DNA of 64,000 nucleotides. It comes from Novosphingobium sp. HII-3 (lineage in GTDB: Bacteria; Pseudomonadota; Alphaproteobacteria; Sphingomonadales; Sphingomonadaceae). This document shows positions 16,006 through 24,683 of the stretch, piece after piece (the stretch's first letter is position 1; every line of letters starts with the position of its first letter). The position numbers and the translations under genes are program-made. The stretch spans positions 248,001-312,000 of the forward strand of contig NZ_PPSM01000025.1 in the NCBI RefSeq assembly GCF_002916655.1. Reading direction: 5' to 3'. Under the pieces are notes generated by a model, which searched no databases, was not told the DNA's origin, and was given only the letters and a program-made list of their open reading frames with translations.

Positions 16006-18810
16006 ATGACTCGTTCGCTTCAGCTCGTTGCCGGGCTGCTCGCCTCCGCATCGTTCGCCACTCTCGCCCAGGCCGGCGAAGTCACCGGCCACATCAATGA
16101 CGCCACCGGCACCCGCTCCCTCCAGTCCGCCAGCGTGCGCATTGTCGAACTCAACCGCCAGGCAGAGACGGACCGCGCCGGAAGCTACGTCTTCGGCGAT
16201 GTGCCCGCAGGCACCTATACGCTGGAAGCGCGCTACGTCGGCGCGGAAGTGACCCGCGAGACAATCAGCGTTCCGGCGAGCGGAAGCCTGACGCAGGACT
16301 TCAACCTTGCCGCGATCGGCGGCGGAGACATCCTCGTTACCGGCCTGGTCGCCAACCTTTCCAGCGCGCTTTCGCGCCAGCGGGAAGCGGATGGCGTGCA
16401 GTCCGTCCTCACCCGCGATGCCGTCGGCCAGTTCCCCGACCAGAACGTCGCGGAATCGCTGCGCCGTCTCCCCGGCCTCAACATCCTGAACGACCAGGGC
16501 GAAGGCCGGTACGTTTCGGTGCGCGGCCTTGACCCCGATCTCAACGGCACCTCCATCAACGGCGTGCGGATGCCTGCCCCGGAAGCGGAGGCGCGTTCCG
16601 TCGCCCTCGACGTGATCTCCTCCGATACGATCGAATCGATCGAGGTGAAGAAGAGCTTCACGCCCGACATGGACGGCGACTTCATCGGCGCCTCGGTGGA
16701 AATCCGGACCACCAGCGCGTTCGACACCAGGAAGAACCGCTACTCGGCAAGCGTGGAAGGAAGCTTGAACGACTACTCCGGCAAGGTCACTCCGAAGGGC
16801 GCCTTCGACTTCACGCAGAAGCTCGGGGAGGATTTCGGCGTCGCCGGCTCCGTCAGCTACTACAAGCGCAAGTTCGAAACCGACAACGTCGAGATGGCCG
16901 ACTGGACGCAGGACGACAACGGCGCCGTCTACGGCGAAACGCTTGAGTACCGCGATTACGATGTGGAGCGCACGCGCATCAACGCCGCGCTCTCGTTCGA
17001 CTGGCGTGTATCGGACAGCACCAAGGCCTACATTCGCGGGAACTGGGCGCAGTTCGAGGACCACGAATACCGCCGCCGCACCACGTTCGATTTCGGCGAT
17101 TTCGGCGAAGCCAGCGCGAGCGACGGTGACCGGGTCACCTTCGACACCGCCGACCTCGACGATGGCGACAACCTGCCGGTCGAGCGTGACCTCAAGGACC
17201 GCTTCGAACGCCAGCGCATCCGCTCGGTCTCGATCGGCAGCGACACGGACACGGGTACCTGGAAGTTCAACTGGCAGGCCAGCTATGCCAAGTCGACTGA
17301 GAAGGAGACCTTCTCAATCGACCCGATGCGCTTCACGGGTGAGTTCGAGAACGACTCGGGCGTAGCCGTCACCATCGACAACAGCGGCCGCTACTTCCCG
17401 ACCTATGCAGCCGCCAGCGGCGGCAGCGTCTTGAACGATCCCACGAATTACGGGTTCGATCGCCTCGAACTCACCACCCTATCCGACAGCCAGGATGAGG
17501 AATGGGCGGTCAAGGCGGACCTTGCACGCACGTTCGCGGGCGACAACGGTGACTTCACCGTGCAGGGCGGCGCGAAGGCAAGGTGGCGGACCAAGTCGTA
17601 CGACTTCAACATGTCCCGCTTCGACGGTTACGACGGTGACCTCACGCTGGCCGACATGCTGGGCCGGCAGACCTACCGCCTGCTGGACATGGGGCCGGTG
17701 GTCAGCAAGCACGGCCCTGCTGACTTTTATCGCGCCAACGAGGATGGCTTCGAACTCAACCCCGAAGACAGCCTGATCGACAGCTCGATCAGCGATTACC
17801 GGGTCAAGGAGGACATCACCGCCGCCTATCTGCTCGGACGCTGGGATTCGGCGACGCTGCGCGTCATCGCCGGCGTGCGTATGGAGCACACGGAAAACGA
17901 GATGCGCGGCAACCTCGTCGCCGTCTCGGAAACCGACGATGAGACGGTGATCGACGTCGCCCCCGTGAACTACGACCGCAGCTACACCAACTGGCTGCCC
18001 AGCCTGACGGTGCGCTATAGCCCGCAGCAGAACCTCGTGGCGCGCTTCGCCGGATACAAGACGGTGGTGCGCCCGAAGCTGGGGCAGCTGGCGCCCCGTT
18101 ACTCGATCAACGAGGATGGTGAAGCGGAATTTGGCAACCCCGCGCTCAAGCCGTACCAGGCCTGGAACCTGGATACCGGCTTCGAGTACTACTTTGCCAA
18201 CAACGGTGCCGTCACCGCAGGCCTGTTCTACAAGTCCGTGAAGGACTACACCTACTCGCAGTTCTCCACCGAGGAAGGCGTGTTCAACGGTGTCCCCTAC
18301 ACGGAACTGCGTACTCCCGTTAACGGCGACAAGGCCGAAATCGCCGGTATCGAGTTGGGCTACAGCCAGGTGTTTTCGATGCTGCCCTCACCCTTCGACG
18401 GGCTGCTGACCCAGTTGAACTACACCTACACTTACGCCCGCGGTACGGTCCTCGATGACGATGGCGTGGCCCGGCGCATCGATCTGCCCAACGCTTCGAA
18501 GAACACGTTCAACGTCGTGCTGGGATACGAGAAGGGCCCGCTCAGCCTGCGCGCTGCTGGGACCTTCCGCGACAAGTACCTTGATGAGGTTGGCGACGCG
18601 GCCGATACCGATCGCATCGTCAACCAGCACTTCCAGCTCGATCTCTCGGCCAAGTACAAGCTGACAGAGAACATCCGCATCTTCGCCGATTGGGTGAACG
18701 TGAACAACGCCAAGTACTACGCCTTCCAGAACTTCGCCGGTGCCGAGCGGCTCCTGCAGTACGAGGAGTACGGCTCGACGGTGAAATTCGGCGCGCGGGT
18801 GTCCTTCTGA
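16006..18810 (+). CDS. TonB-dependent receptor with carboxypeptidase-like N-terminal domain
   Basis: A 934-residue outer-membrane receptor. The signal peptide ends AQA near residue 23. A carboxypeptidase regulatory-like (SusC/FctA-style) beta domain covers about 25-102, followed by a TonB-box-like ILVTG segment near 110, a plug domain (about 115-235, with LRRLPGLNIL and VSVRGLDPDLNGT), and a 22-strand type barrel ending in the aromatic residue of KFGARVSF. This matches the Xanthomonas/Caulobacter TonB receptor subfamily. The next gene, a phytase, starts on its last base, so the ligand is inferred to be phytate, inositol phosphates or an associated metal complex. Confidence 0.95.
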   Translation: MTRSLQLVAGLLASASFATLAQAGEVTGHINDATGTRSLQSASVRIVELNRQAETDRAGSYVFGDVPAGTYTLEARYVGAEVTRETISVPASGSLTQDFNLAAIGGGDILVTGLVANLSSALSRQREADGVQSVLTRDAVGQFPDQNVAESLRRLPGLNILNDQGEGRYVSVRGLDPDLNGTSINGVRMPAPEAEARSVALDVISSDTIESIEVKKSFTPDMDGDFIGASVEIRTTSAFDTRKNRYSASVEGSLNDYSGKVTPKGAFDFTQKLGEDFGVAGSVSYYKRKFETDNVEMADWTQDDNGAVYGETLEYRDYDVERTRINAALSFDWRVSDSTKAYIRGNWAQFEDHEYRRRTTFDFGDFGEASASDGDRVTFDTADLDDGDNLPVERDLKDRFERQRIRSVSIGSDTDTGTWKFNWQASYAKSTEKETFSIDPMRFTGEFENDSGVAVTIDNSGRYFPTYAAASGGSVLNDPTNYGFDRLELTTLSDSQDEEWAVKADLARTFAGDNGDFTVQGGAKARWRTKSYDFNMSRFDGYDGDLTLADMLGRQTYRLLDMGPVVSKHGPADFYRANEDGFELNPEDSLIDSSISDYRVKEDITAAYLLGRWDSATLRVIAGVRMEHTENEMRGNLVAVSETDDETVIDVAPVNYDRSYTNWLPSLTVRYSPQQNLVARFAGYKTVVRPKLGQLAPRYSINEDGEAEFGNPALKPYQAWNLDTGFEYYFANNGAVTAGLFYKSVKDYTYSQFSTEEGVFNGVPYTELRTPVNGDKAEIAGIELGYSQVFSMLPSPFDGLLTQLNYTYTYARGTVLDDDGVARRIDLPNASKNTFNVVLGYEKGPLSLRAAGTFRDKYLDEVGDAADTDRIVNQHFQLDLSAKYKLTENIRIFADWVNVNNAKYYAFQNFAGAERLLQYEEYGSTVKFGARVSF

Positions 18811-19922
18811 TGCGCGGCTGCGACATGCCCTTCATCGCTTCGCGGCGCGCCATGGCTGGCGCCCTCCTGCCCGCCTTGCTGCTGTCGGCCTGTGCGACGG
18901 CGGGATCCCCTGCCGGTGCTCCGCGCCCCCACTATCCCGCAGTGGACGTGGCGGCAGAGGGTGAGACCGCGCCGGTCGGCACGGCCAAGGCCGATGCCGC
19001 CGACGACCCGGCGATCTGGCGCAATGCCGCCAATCCCGCGGCCAGCCTGGTGCTCGGCACGGACAAGAAGGCCGGGCTCTACGTCTATGGCCTCGATGGC
19101 AGGGTCCGGGACTTTTCGCCGGCCGGCGCGCTGAACAACGTGGACCTGCGCGAGGTGAGGATGGCGGATGGGTCCACCCGTATCCTTGTGGCCGCGAGCG
19201 ATCGGAACGACCGAGCCGCGCCGAAGATCGCGCTGTTCTGGCTCGATGGCGCGACAGCCAGACTTTCGGCACAGGAACCGATAGCCTTCCTGCCGGCTGG
19301 CCATGCGCCCGCCGAGGCGTACGGCTTCTGCATGGGTGGGCCGCGTATGACGGGCGAAGTGGCTCGGGCCTATGTGGTTCTGAAGGACGGCACGGTCAGC
19401 GAGAGCCGCCTGGTCGAGAGGTCTGGCCGGATCGCCGCCGAAGAGCTGCGGCAGGTGAAGTTCGCCACGCAGTCGGAAGGTTGCGTCGTGGATGACGCGA
19501 CCGGCACCCTCTACGTTGCCGAGGAAGATGTCGGCATCTGGAAGGTTCCGCTGGCCGAGGGCACGCTGGTGGCCTCCGCTCTGGCCCGGGTCGGTGAAGC
19601 CGATGGATTGGTCGACGATGTGGAAGGACTGGCCATCGCGCGGCAGGGATCGAAGGGGTGGCTTGTAGTTTCGAGCCAGGGGGACAACGGCTATGCGCTG
19701 TTCGACCTAGAGACCGGCAAGTCCGCCGGACGCTTCCGCGTGAGTGGCGGGTCTCTGGGCGCCACGAGCGAGACGGACGGCATCGAAGTCCTGCTCGGCG
19801 ACTTTGGCCCGCAGTTCCCCGAAGGGCTGTTCGTGGCGCAGGACGGCGACAACGCGCCGTTGGCGCAGAACTTCAAGCTGGTGTCCTGGCGGGCCATCCG
19901 TACCGCGCTCGGGCTCAGGTAA
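18810..19922 (+). CDS. Beta-propeller phytase, lipoprotein
   Basis: A 370-residue protein starting with the ATG that overlaps the receptor stop (TGATG). The signal peptide ends in the lipobox LLSACAT, so it should be lipid-anchored. The rest is a six-bladed beta-propeller phytase (BPP/3-phytase): DDPAIW near 65, LVLGTDKKAGLYVYGLDG, LNNVDLRE, DGIEVLLGDFGP and the C-terminal QDGDNA calcium-site block are all family motifs. BPPs remove phosphate from Ca-phytate. A second ATG at 18825 is possible. Coupling to a TonB receptor suggests release of phosphate at the cell surface or periplasm followed by uptake. Confidence 0.9.
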   Translation: MRGCDMPFIASRRAMAGALLPALLLSACATAGSPAGAPRPHYPAVDVAAEGETAPVGTAKADAADDPAIWRNAANPAASLVLGTDKKAGLYVYGLDGRVRDFSPAGALNNVDLREVRMADGSTRILVAASDRNDRAAPKIALFWLDGATARLSAQEPIAFLPAGHAPAEAYGFCMGGPRMTGEVARAYVVLKDGTVSESRLVERSGRIAAEELRQVKFATQSEGCVVDDATGTLYVAEEDVGIWKVPLAEGTLVASALARVGEADGLVDDVEGLAIARQGSKGWLVVSSQGDNGYALFDLETGKSAGRFRVSGGSLGATSETDGIEVLLGDFGPQFPEGLFVAQDGDNAPLAQNFKLVSWRAIRTALGLR

Positions 19923-19941
19923 AGGTGCGAAGGACCGTCCG

Positions 19942-20556
19942 ATGATCCCAAGAGCCACCCTCGCACTGCTGCTCTTTGCGGGGAGCACCGCCCTGCCCGG
20001 CGTGGCGTGCGCCGACGTCCTGCAGATCGGCGAGAGTGGGGCTGAATGGATCGCGGGCGGTCCTGCGTCGCTGATCGCGACGCCTTCGGGAGAGCCGGAG
20101 GTCATGGTGCTCGACGAGGGCGGCACTATCGAGCCGGCGGCCATGACTCACGCCGCCGATGCCGCAGGGCCTGCGCGGTGGCGCGAAAACATAGCCCGGC
20201 TCGCCGCCAAGTACGACCTCAGCCCATCGCTGCTGGAAGCGGTGGTGTGGCAGGAGAGCCGCTGGAACGAGCGGGCTGTTTCACCCGTAGGCGCGCGCGG
20301 CCTTGCCCAGCTCATGCCCGGCACCGCCGCCCAGATGGGGGTGAACCCGCACGACCCGGCGGCGAACCTGGAGGGCGGCGCGCGTTACCTGCGCCTCCAG
20401 CTCGACACCTTCGGCGGCGACGTCGAAAAGGCATTGGCAGCCTATAATGCCGGTCCTAGCCGCGTCGTGCGGGCCGGAGGCATCCCTGCGATAACCGAGA
20501 CGCGCAACTACGTGGCCTCGATCATGGCGCGCCTGTCAGGGCCGGTCCGCCGCTGA
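19942..20556 (+). CDS. Lytic transglycosylase (SLT domain)
   Basis: A 204-residue exported protein: the signal peptide ends near residue 24 (VACA). The C-terminal SLT domain (about 85-200) has the catalytic glutamate Glu105 in QESRWNERAVSP, then GLAQLMP at 120-126 and the AAYNAGP block, all typical of family 1 soluble transglycosylases that cut the glycan chain of peptidoglycan. AAGGA lies about 8 bases before the ATG. It starts 19 bases after the phytase gene, so it is likely in the same transcript; the link to phytate use is unexplained. Confidence 0.92.
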   Translation: MIPRATLALLLFAGSTALPGVACADVLQIGESGAEWIAGGPASLIATPSGEPEVMVLDEGGTIEPAAMTHAADAAGPARWRENIARLAAKYDLSPSLLEAVVWQESRWNERAVSPVGARGLAQLMPGTAAQMGVNPHDPAANLEGGARYLRLQLDTFGGDVEKALAAYNAGPSRVVRAGGIPAITETRNYVASIMARLSGPVRR

Positions 20557-20617
20557 AGACGGCGCCAGGGGCCCTGCGGAACGGGCTTCAACGCCCGCTC
20601 CTTCACCCTGCGAGAAA

Positions 20618-21523
20618 TCAGGCCAGCAGCCGCTTTGCCATGGCGCGGATCTCCTCGCCCATGTCCTCCCGGTCGAGCGCGATCGCCAAGGTCGCCTCTA
20701 CGAAGCCGACCTTCGAACCGCAGTCGAACCGCTGTCCATTGAACGTAACGGCATGGAACGGCTGCGTGCCGATGAGTTTGGCCATCGCGTCCGTCAGCTG
20801 GATCTCGCCACCCGCGCCTTTGCCCTGCGTTTCCAGCAAGCCCATGATCTCCGGCTGGAGGATGTAGCGGCCGGAGACGATCTTGTTGGAGGGGGCGTCC
20901 TCGACCTTCGGCTTCTCGACGAGGCCCTTCACCTCGGTAAGGTTTCCGCGCACCTCGCCGGGGGCGATCACACCATAGCTCGACACTTCGGCCTCAGGCA
21001 CCTCCAGGACCGAAATGAGGTTGCCGCCCACCTCGTTGTAGGCTTTCACCATCTGCGCCATGCAGCCCGGCGACCCGTACATGAGTTCGTCCGGAAGGAA
21101 GATCGCGAAGGGTTCGTCCCCGATGACCGAGCGCGCACACCAGATCGCGTGGCCAAGTCCCAGCGGCACCTGCTGGCGCACCGTCACAAGGTTGCCTGGC
21201 TGGATGCGGGTGGGATGCAGGGGGTCGAGCGACTTGCCCCGGCCGGTCATTGTCGCCTCAAGCTCGAACGCGGTGTCGAAGTGTTCGACGATCGCGGTCT
21301 TGCCGCGGCCGGTGACGAAGACGAACTCCTCGATGCCTGCTTCCCGTGCTTCATCGACCGCATACTGGATCAGAGGGCGATCCACCACCGGAAGCAGTTC
21401 CTTGGGAATGGCCTTGGTGGCGGGAAGGAAGCGGGTGCCCAGACCCGCGACGGGAAAGACAGCCTTGCGAACTGGCTTGCGAAAGTTCGTATCATTCATG
21501 GGGCTGGGTAGTGCCTCGCTCAT
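20618..21523 (-). CDS. galU: UTP-glucose-1-phosphate uridylyltransferase
   Basis: A 301-residue enzyme making UDP-glucose for envelope polysaccharides. The nucleotide-binding GLGTRFLPATKAIPKELLP is near residues 27-45, and VEKPKVEDAPSNKIVSGRY near 180 is the GalU substrate block. Two starts are possible (21523 and 21499) and differ by eight residues; neither has a strong ribosome-binding site. It is divergent from murA, with 141 bases holding both promoters. Confidence 0.96.
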   Translation of the reverse strand: MSEALPSPMNDTNFRKPVRKAVFPVAGLGTRFLPATKAIPKELLPVVDRPLIQYAVDEAREAGIEEFVFVTGRGKTAIVEHFDTAFELEATMTGRGKSLDPLHPTRIQPGNLVTVRQQVPLGLGHAIWCARSVIGDEPFAIFLPDELMYGSPGCMAQMVKAYNEVGGNLISVLEVPEAEVSSYGVIAPGEVRGNLTEVKGLVEKPKVEDAPSNKIVSGRYILQPEIMGLLETQGKGAGGEIQLTDAMAKLIGTQPFHAVTFNGQRFDCGSKVGFVEATLAIALDREDMGEEIRAMAKRLLA

Positions 21524-21664
21524 GTTGCAGTGGGGTTAAAGCGCCAAAACGCACAGAGCGCAACAACGCCCAAGTGTGCTTACCGATCCATTAGGGGTGC
21601 CGATTTGGCGCTAATTTGCCGCGCATCCCGTTGCCGATGGCGCGTTTGGCGTTAAAGGACGGAA

Positions 21665-22948
21665 ATGGATAAGATCATCATCGAAGGCGGCAAGCGTCTT
21701 GCCGGCACCATTCCCGTCTCCGGCGCCAAGAACGCTGCTCTTACGCTTTTGCCCTGCGCCCTCCTTACCGAGGAGCCGCTGACGCTGCGTAACCTCCCGC
21801 GCCTTGCCGACATCGACGGGTTCCAGCACCTGATGAACCAGTTCGGAATCTCCACGATGATCGCGGGCAGCCGCCCTGAAGATTTCGGCCGGGTCATGAC
21901 CCTGCAGGCGACGCGGATCACGAGTTCCGTCGCGCCTTACGATCTGGTCCGCAAGATGCGCGCTTCGATCCTGGTGCTTGGCCCGATGCTGGCCCGCATG
22001 GGTGAAGCCACCGTCTCGCTGCCGGGCGGTTGCGCCATCGGGAACCGGCCCATCGATCTCCACCTCAAGGCCCTTGAAGCCCTGGGCGCCACGATCGAGA
22101 TGGCCGCAGGCTACGTCAAGGCGATCGCGCCGGACGGCGGCCTCCCCGGCGGCAGGTACTCCTTCCCGGTCGTCTCGGTCGGCGCGACGGAGAACGCGCT
22201 GATGGCGGCCGTGCTGTGCAAGGGCAAGTCCACCCTCCACAACGCCGCGCGCGAACCCGAGATCGTTGACCTGTGCAACCTCCTGGTCGCCATGGGTGCG
22301 CAGATCGAGGGTATCGGCACCAGCGACATCACCATTCACGGCGTCGATCGGCTCCACGGTGCGACCTACATGGTCATGCCCGATCGCATCGAAGCGGGCT
22401 CCTATGCCTGCGCGGCCGCGATCACGGGCGGCGAGGTCCTGCTCAAGGGCGCCCGCATCGAGGACATGGAAGCAACCGTCCAGGCTCTGCGCGATGCCGG
22501 CGTCCACGTCGAAGCGCGAGGCGATGGCATCCACGTCGCCGCTGACGGTAAGCTGCGTCCCGTGACGCTCTCCACCGCGCCTTACCCCGGCTTCGCCACG
22601 GACATGCAGGCGCAGCTCATGGCCCTCCTCTGCATGGCCGATGGTTCGAGCGTGCTGACGGAAACCATCTTTGAAAACCGCTACATGCACGTGCCGGAAC
22701 TCAACCGCATGGGCGCACGCATCGAGACCAAGGGTCGCACGGCCATCGTCCATGGAGTGTCCGGCCTCACCGGCGCCGACGTGATGGCAACGGACCTGCG
22801 CGCCTCCATGAGCCTCGTCATCGCGGGCCTTGCGGCCGAAGGGCGCACGCAGGTCCACCGCCTCTACCATCTCGACCGCGGATACGAGCGGCTTGAGGAG
22901 AAGCTGGCACTGGTCGGCGCACAGATCGAACGGGTCGGCGGCGACTGA
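21665..22948 (+). CDS. murA: UDP-N-acetylglucosamine 1-carboxyvinyltransferase
   Basis: A 427-residue cytoplasmic enzyme for the first committed step of peptidoglycan synthesis, transfer of enolpyruvate from PEP to UDP-GlcNAc. The Lys-Asn pair in SGAKNAAL (19-26) and the catalytic cysteine Cys123 in [10 protein letters not shown] are present; the cysteine means the enzyme should be fosfomycin-sensitive type. Length is normal. GGACGGAA precedes the ATG. It is divergent from galU; a small conserved gene follows after 80 bases. Confidence 0.97.
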   Translation: MDKIIIEGGKRLAGTIPVSGAKNAALTLLPCALLTEEPLTLRNLPRLADIDGFQHLMNQFGISTMIAGSRPEDFGRVMTLQATRITSSVAPYDLVRKMRASILVLGPMLARMGEATVSLPGGCAIGNRPIDLHLKALEALGATIEMAAGYVKAIAPDGGLPGGRYSFPVVSVGATENALMAAVLCKGKSTLHNAAREPEIVDLCNLLVAMGAQIEGIGTSDITIHGVDRLHGATYMVMPDRIEAGSYACAAAITGGEVLLKGARIEDMEATVQALRDAGVHVEARGDGIHVAADGKLRPVTLSTAPYPGFATDMQAQLMALLCMADGSSVLTETIFENRYMHVPELNRMGARIETKGRTAIVHGVSGLTGADVMATDLRASMSLVIAGLAAEGRTQVHRLYHLDRGYERLEEKLALVGAQIERVGGD

Positions 22949-23028
22949 TCAGGGCTTCCGACCAGCCGGCCGAAACCTTCGGGGACCATGGCGCGTTGCT
23001 CCTGACGAACTGCCGAGAGGAGACTCAA

Positions 23029-23235
23029 ATGGGCCTGATCAAGTTGGCCGCCGCCGGTGCGGTCGGATACGCGCTGTACAAGTACGCGACCGAAAAGAAG
23101 CAGGATACCGCCTATGCGGGCGGCATCCGCGATTCCGGTCCCGAGCACATGACCACGCCGCCCAAGAACTGGAGCAAGACGGACGAAGCCATCGATGAGA
23201 GCTTCCCCGCCAGCGATCCGCCGGCGACGTACTGA
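23029..23235 (+). CDS. Small conserved protein with C-terminal DESFPASDPPA motif
   Basis: A 68-residue protein from MGLIKLAAAGAVGYALYKY, whose first 18 residues form a hydrophobic helix. The rest is soluble and ends DEAIDESFPASDPPATY, a tail found in several small alphaproteobacterial proteins of unknown function. GAGGAGAC precedes the ATG. A strong terminator follows 20 bases after the stop. Likely a small membrane-anchored protein; no function can be assigned. Confidence 0.75.
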   Translation: MGLIKLAAAGAVGYALYKYATEKKQDTAYAGGIRDSGPEHMTTPPKNWSKTDEAIDESFPASDPPATY

Positions 23236-23251
23236 CATAACGCCATCATTG

Positions 23252-23287
23252 AAAAGGGCGGGGAAGCATCACTTCCCCGCCCTTTTT
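23252..23287 (+). terminator. Rho-independent terminator
   Basis: The perfect 11-base arms GGGCGGGGAAG and CTTCCCCGCCC are followed by TTTTT and preceded by AAAA. It ends the transcript of the small DESFPASDPPA gene, and possibly of murA. Confidence 0.93.
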
Positions 23288-23416
23288 CATGCTCTGCCCG
23301 ATCGAAGCGAATTTGCGTGCGCCATCCTACGCCCGGCTGGAACGATCCGGCCGGCCAAGTCGTTGAAACCAGTACCGGACCGGCGAAAAGCTGCGCCGGT
23401 AACGGAACCGAGGACA

Positions 23417-23914
23417 ATGGCGATCCACTTCATCGCGGACCTTCACTTCAATGACGATGAGCGCTGCCCGACCCTGCCTGACGGCTCGCACGACAGCGCG
23501 GAGTTCGCCCGCCGCATCTGCCGGAACTGGCGCGCGCGGGTGGCACCGGACGATGTGGTCTGGATCCTTGGAAACGTCGGTAACGCAGTGCACCTGGGCA
23601 CACTGCCCGGGATCAAGCACCTTGTCCGCGCCAGGCACGACCCGCTTCCGTGGCAGTGCCTGAATACCGGCCGCTATGCCAGTGTGACGGAGCGACACGT
23701 CCTTGCCACACCGGAAGGGTGCATCACGCTCGTGGCTGATCCTCTGGATGCCAATCCCGATGATTCAGAGCTGGTCCTCCATGGCGGTCATCCGGTCAGG
23801 TCCGATACAAGCGGCTACCTCAGCGTTTCAGCCTGCCACCGCGAATTGGCCCCGGTCAGCCTTGCTGCAGTTCGGCAGGGTGGGGTCTTCGCGGCCTTGA
23901 GACAGGCCGCCTGA
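23417..23914 (+). CDS. Metallophosphoesterase-like protein with altered metal ligands
   Basis: A 165-residue protein from MAIHFIADLHFNDDE; GAGGAC lies just before the ATG. The start resembles the calcineurin-like fold: Asp8 and His10 in IADLHF match motif I. Motif II reads WILGNVGN with Asn53 where GD is normal; motif III reads RARHD (71-75) where GNHD is normal; a later HGGHPV (122-127) keeps histidines. Metal binding is therefore doubtful. It may be a non-catalytic relative. It stands between a terminator and a convergent ribbon-helix-helix gene. A longer frame starting at 23195 crosses the terminator and is rejected. Confidence 0.65.
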   Translation: MAIHFIADLHFNDDERCPTLPDGSHDSAEFARRICRNWRARVAPDDVVWILGNVGNAVHLGTLPGIKHLVRARHDPLPWQCLNTGRYASVTERHVLATPEGCITLVADPLDANPDDSELVLHGGHPVRSDTSGYLSVSACHRELAPVSLAAVRQGGVFAALRQAA

Positions 23915-23917
23915 CCG

Positions 23918-24151
23918 TCAACCACCGACGCGAGTAGCGAGCCACACCCGCACCGCCCCCGCAAGACCCGGCGGGTTCTGCGCCTCCAGACGTTCCGCAT
24001 CGATGCGCGCAACGAGCGCGTTCAACGGCACGCCCTCACGCGCTGCGGCTTCCTTGAGCAAATCCCAGAACACAGGCTCCAGGCTGATCGAGGTCTTGTG
24101 CCCCGCGATCTCTACGGATCGCTTCACCGGTGGATGATAGGGCGTTGCCAT
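23918..24151 (-). CDS. Ribbon-helix-helix domain protein
   Basis: A 77-residue protein from MATPYHPPVKRSVEIAG. The pattern KRSVEIAGHKTSISLEP followed by FWDLLKEAAAREG matches the short alphaproteobacterial ribbon-helix-helix family (RHH_4): a beta strand, then two helices, used for DNA binding as a dimer. Target unknown. It converges on the preceding gene with three bases between stops, and its upstream region faces the PadR promoter. Confidence 0.8.
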   Translation of the reverse strand: MATPYHPPVKRSVEIAGHKTSISLEPVFWDLLKEAAAREGVPLNALVARIDAERLEAQNPPGLAGAVRVWLATRVGG

Positions 24152-24204
24152 CGCCGGCGTTTGCCCCAGCCTTCAAATGAAGACAAGCCTTGGGTCTGTA
24201 CTTC

Positions 24205-24280
24205 GCAAGGTACCCGCCATTGGTATGTACCATGTGTCATTTAGTACCTTGCTTAGCCCAGTAGCTGTCTATATACAGAC
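24205..24280 (+). promoter_or_regulatory. Inverted-repeat operator and promoter of the PadR operon
   Basis: Three dyads are visible. The outer arms GCAAGGTAC (24205-24213) and GTACCTTGC (24244-24252) are perfect. Midway between them is TGGTATGTACCA (24221-24232), sharing the GGTA/TACC core. Further right is GTCTATATACAGAC (24267-24280). A possible promoter is TTGCTT (24249-24254) with TATACA (24272-24277), spacing 17. The dyads overlap this promoter, which fits autorepression by the PadR-family protein encoded just downstream. The promoter call is inference. Confidence 0.6.
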
Positions 24281-24302
24281 TGTGTCCACAGGAGATGATT
24301 CG

Positions 24303-24683
24303 ATGTCCGAAATCGAAATCCAATTGAAGAAAGGGGTGCTGGGCCTGTGTGTCCTCGCGCTTCTTTCGCGGGGGGACAGCTACGCCTACGAGATCGCGAG
24401 CCGGATGGCCGACGCAGTCGACATGGGGGAAGGCACCATCTACCCCCTGATGCGCCGCATGCAGTCCGATGGTCTGGTACAGACCTATCTTGAGGAATCG
24501 CCCTCAGGCCCTCCGCGCAAGTACTACCGCCTTACAGATGCGGGCCGGAACCGGCTGGCCGAACAGGTCACCGACTGGCGCAGCTTCACGCAGGCCGTCG
24601 ATACTTTGATCGAAGGCACGTCCACCACCCGGCACAAGCCCGCCGCGCCTGAGCAGGAAGGGGAAACAAGCCATGACGCGTAA
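24303..24683 (+). CDS. PadR-family transcriptional regulator
   Basis: A 126-residue winged-helix protein from MSEIEIQLKKGVLGLCVLALL; AGGAGATGATTCG precedes the ATG. The PadR wing pattern is clear: SYAYEIASRM, then GEGTIYPLMRRMQSDGLV and YYRLTDAGR. The C-terminal helix for dimerisation is short. The last 11 bases overlap the DUF1700 gene. PadR proteins usually repress their own operon; here the next two genes encode membrane-associated proteins, the common PadR-DUF1700-adhesin-like set. An open frame starting at 24177 crosses the operator and is rejected. Confidence 0.92.
   Translation: MSEIEIQLKKGVLGLCVLALLSRGDSYAYEIASRMADAVDMGEGTIYPLMRRMQSDGLVQTYLEESPSGPPRKYYRLTDAGRNRLAEQVTDWRSFTQAVDTLIEGTSTTRHKPAAPEQEGETSHDA

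Noticed and set aside
15982..17064. A 360-codon frame opposite the TonB receptor gene
   Set aside because: No motif and complete overlap with the receptor's signal, plug and first barrel strands.
23195..23416. Longer N terminus for the metallophosphoesterase-like protein
   Set aside because: It would read through a strong terminator and ignore the ribosome-binding site at the ATG at 23417.
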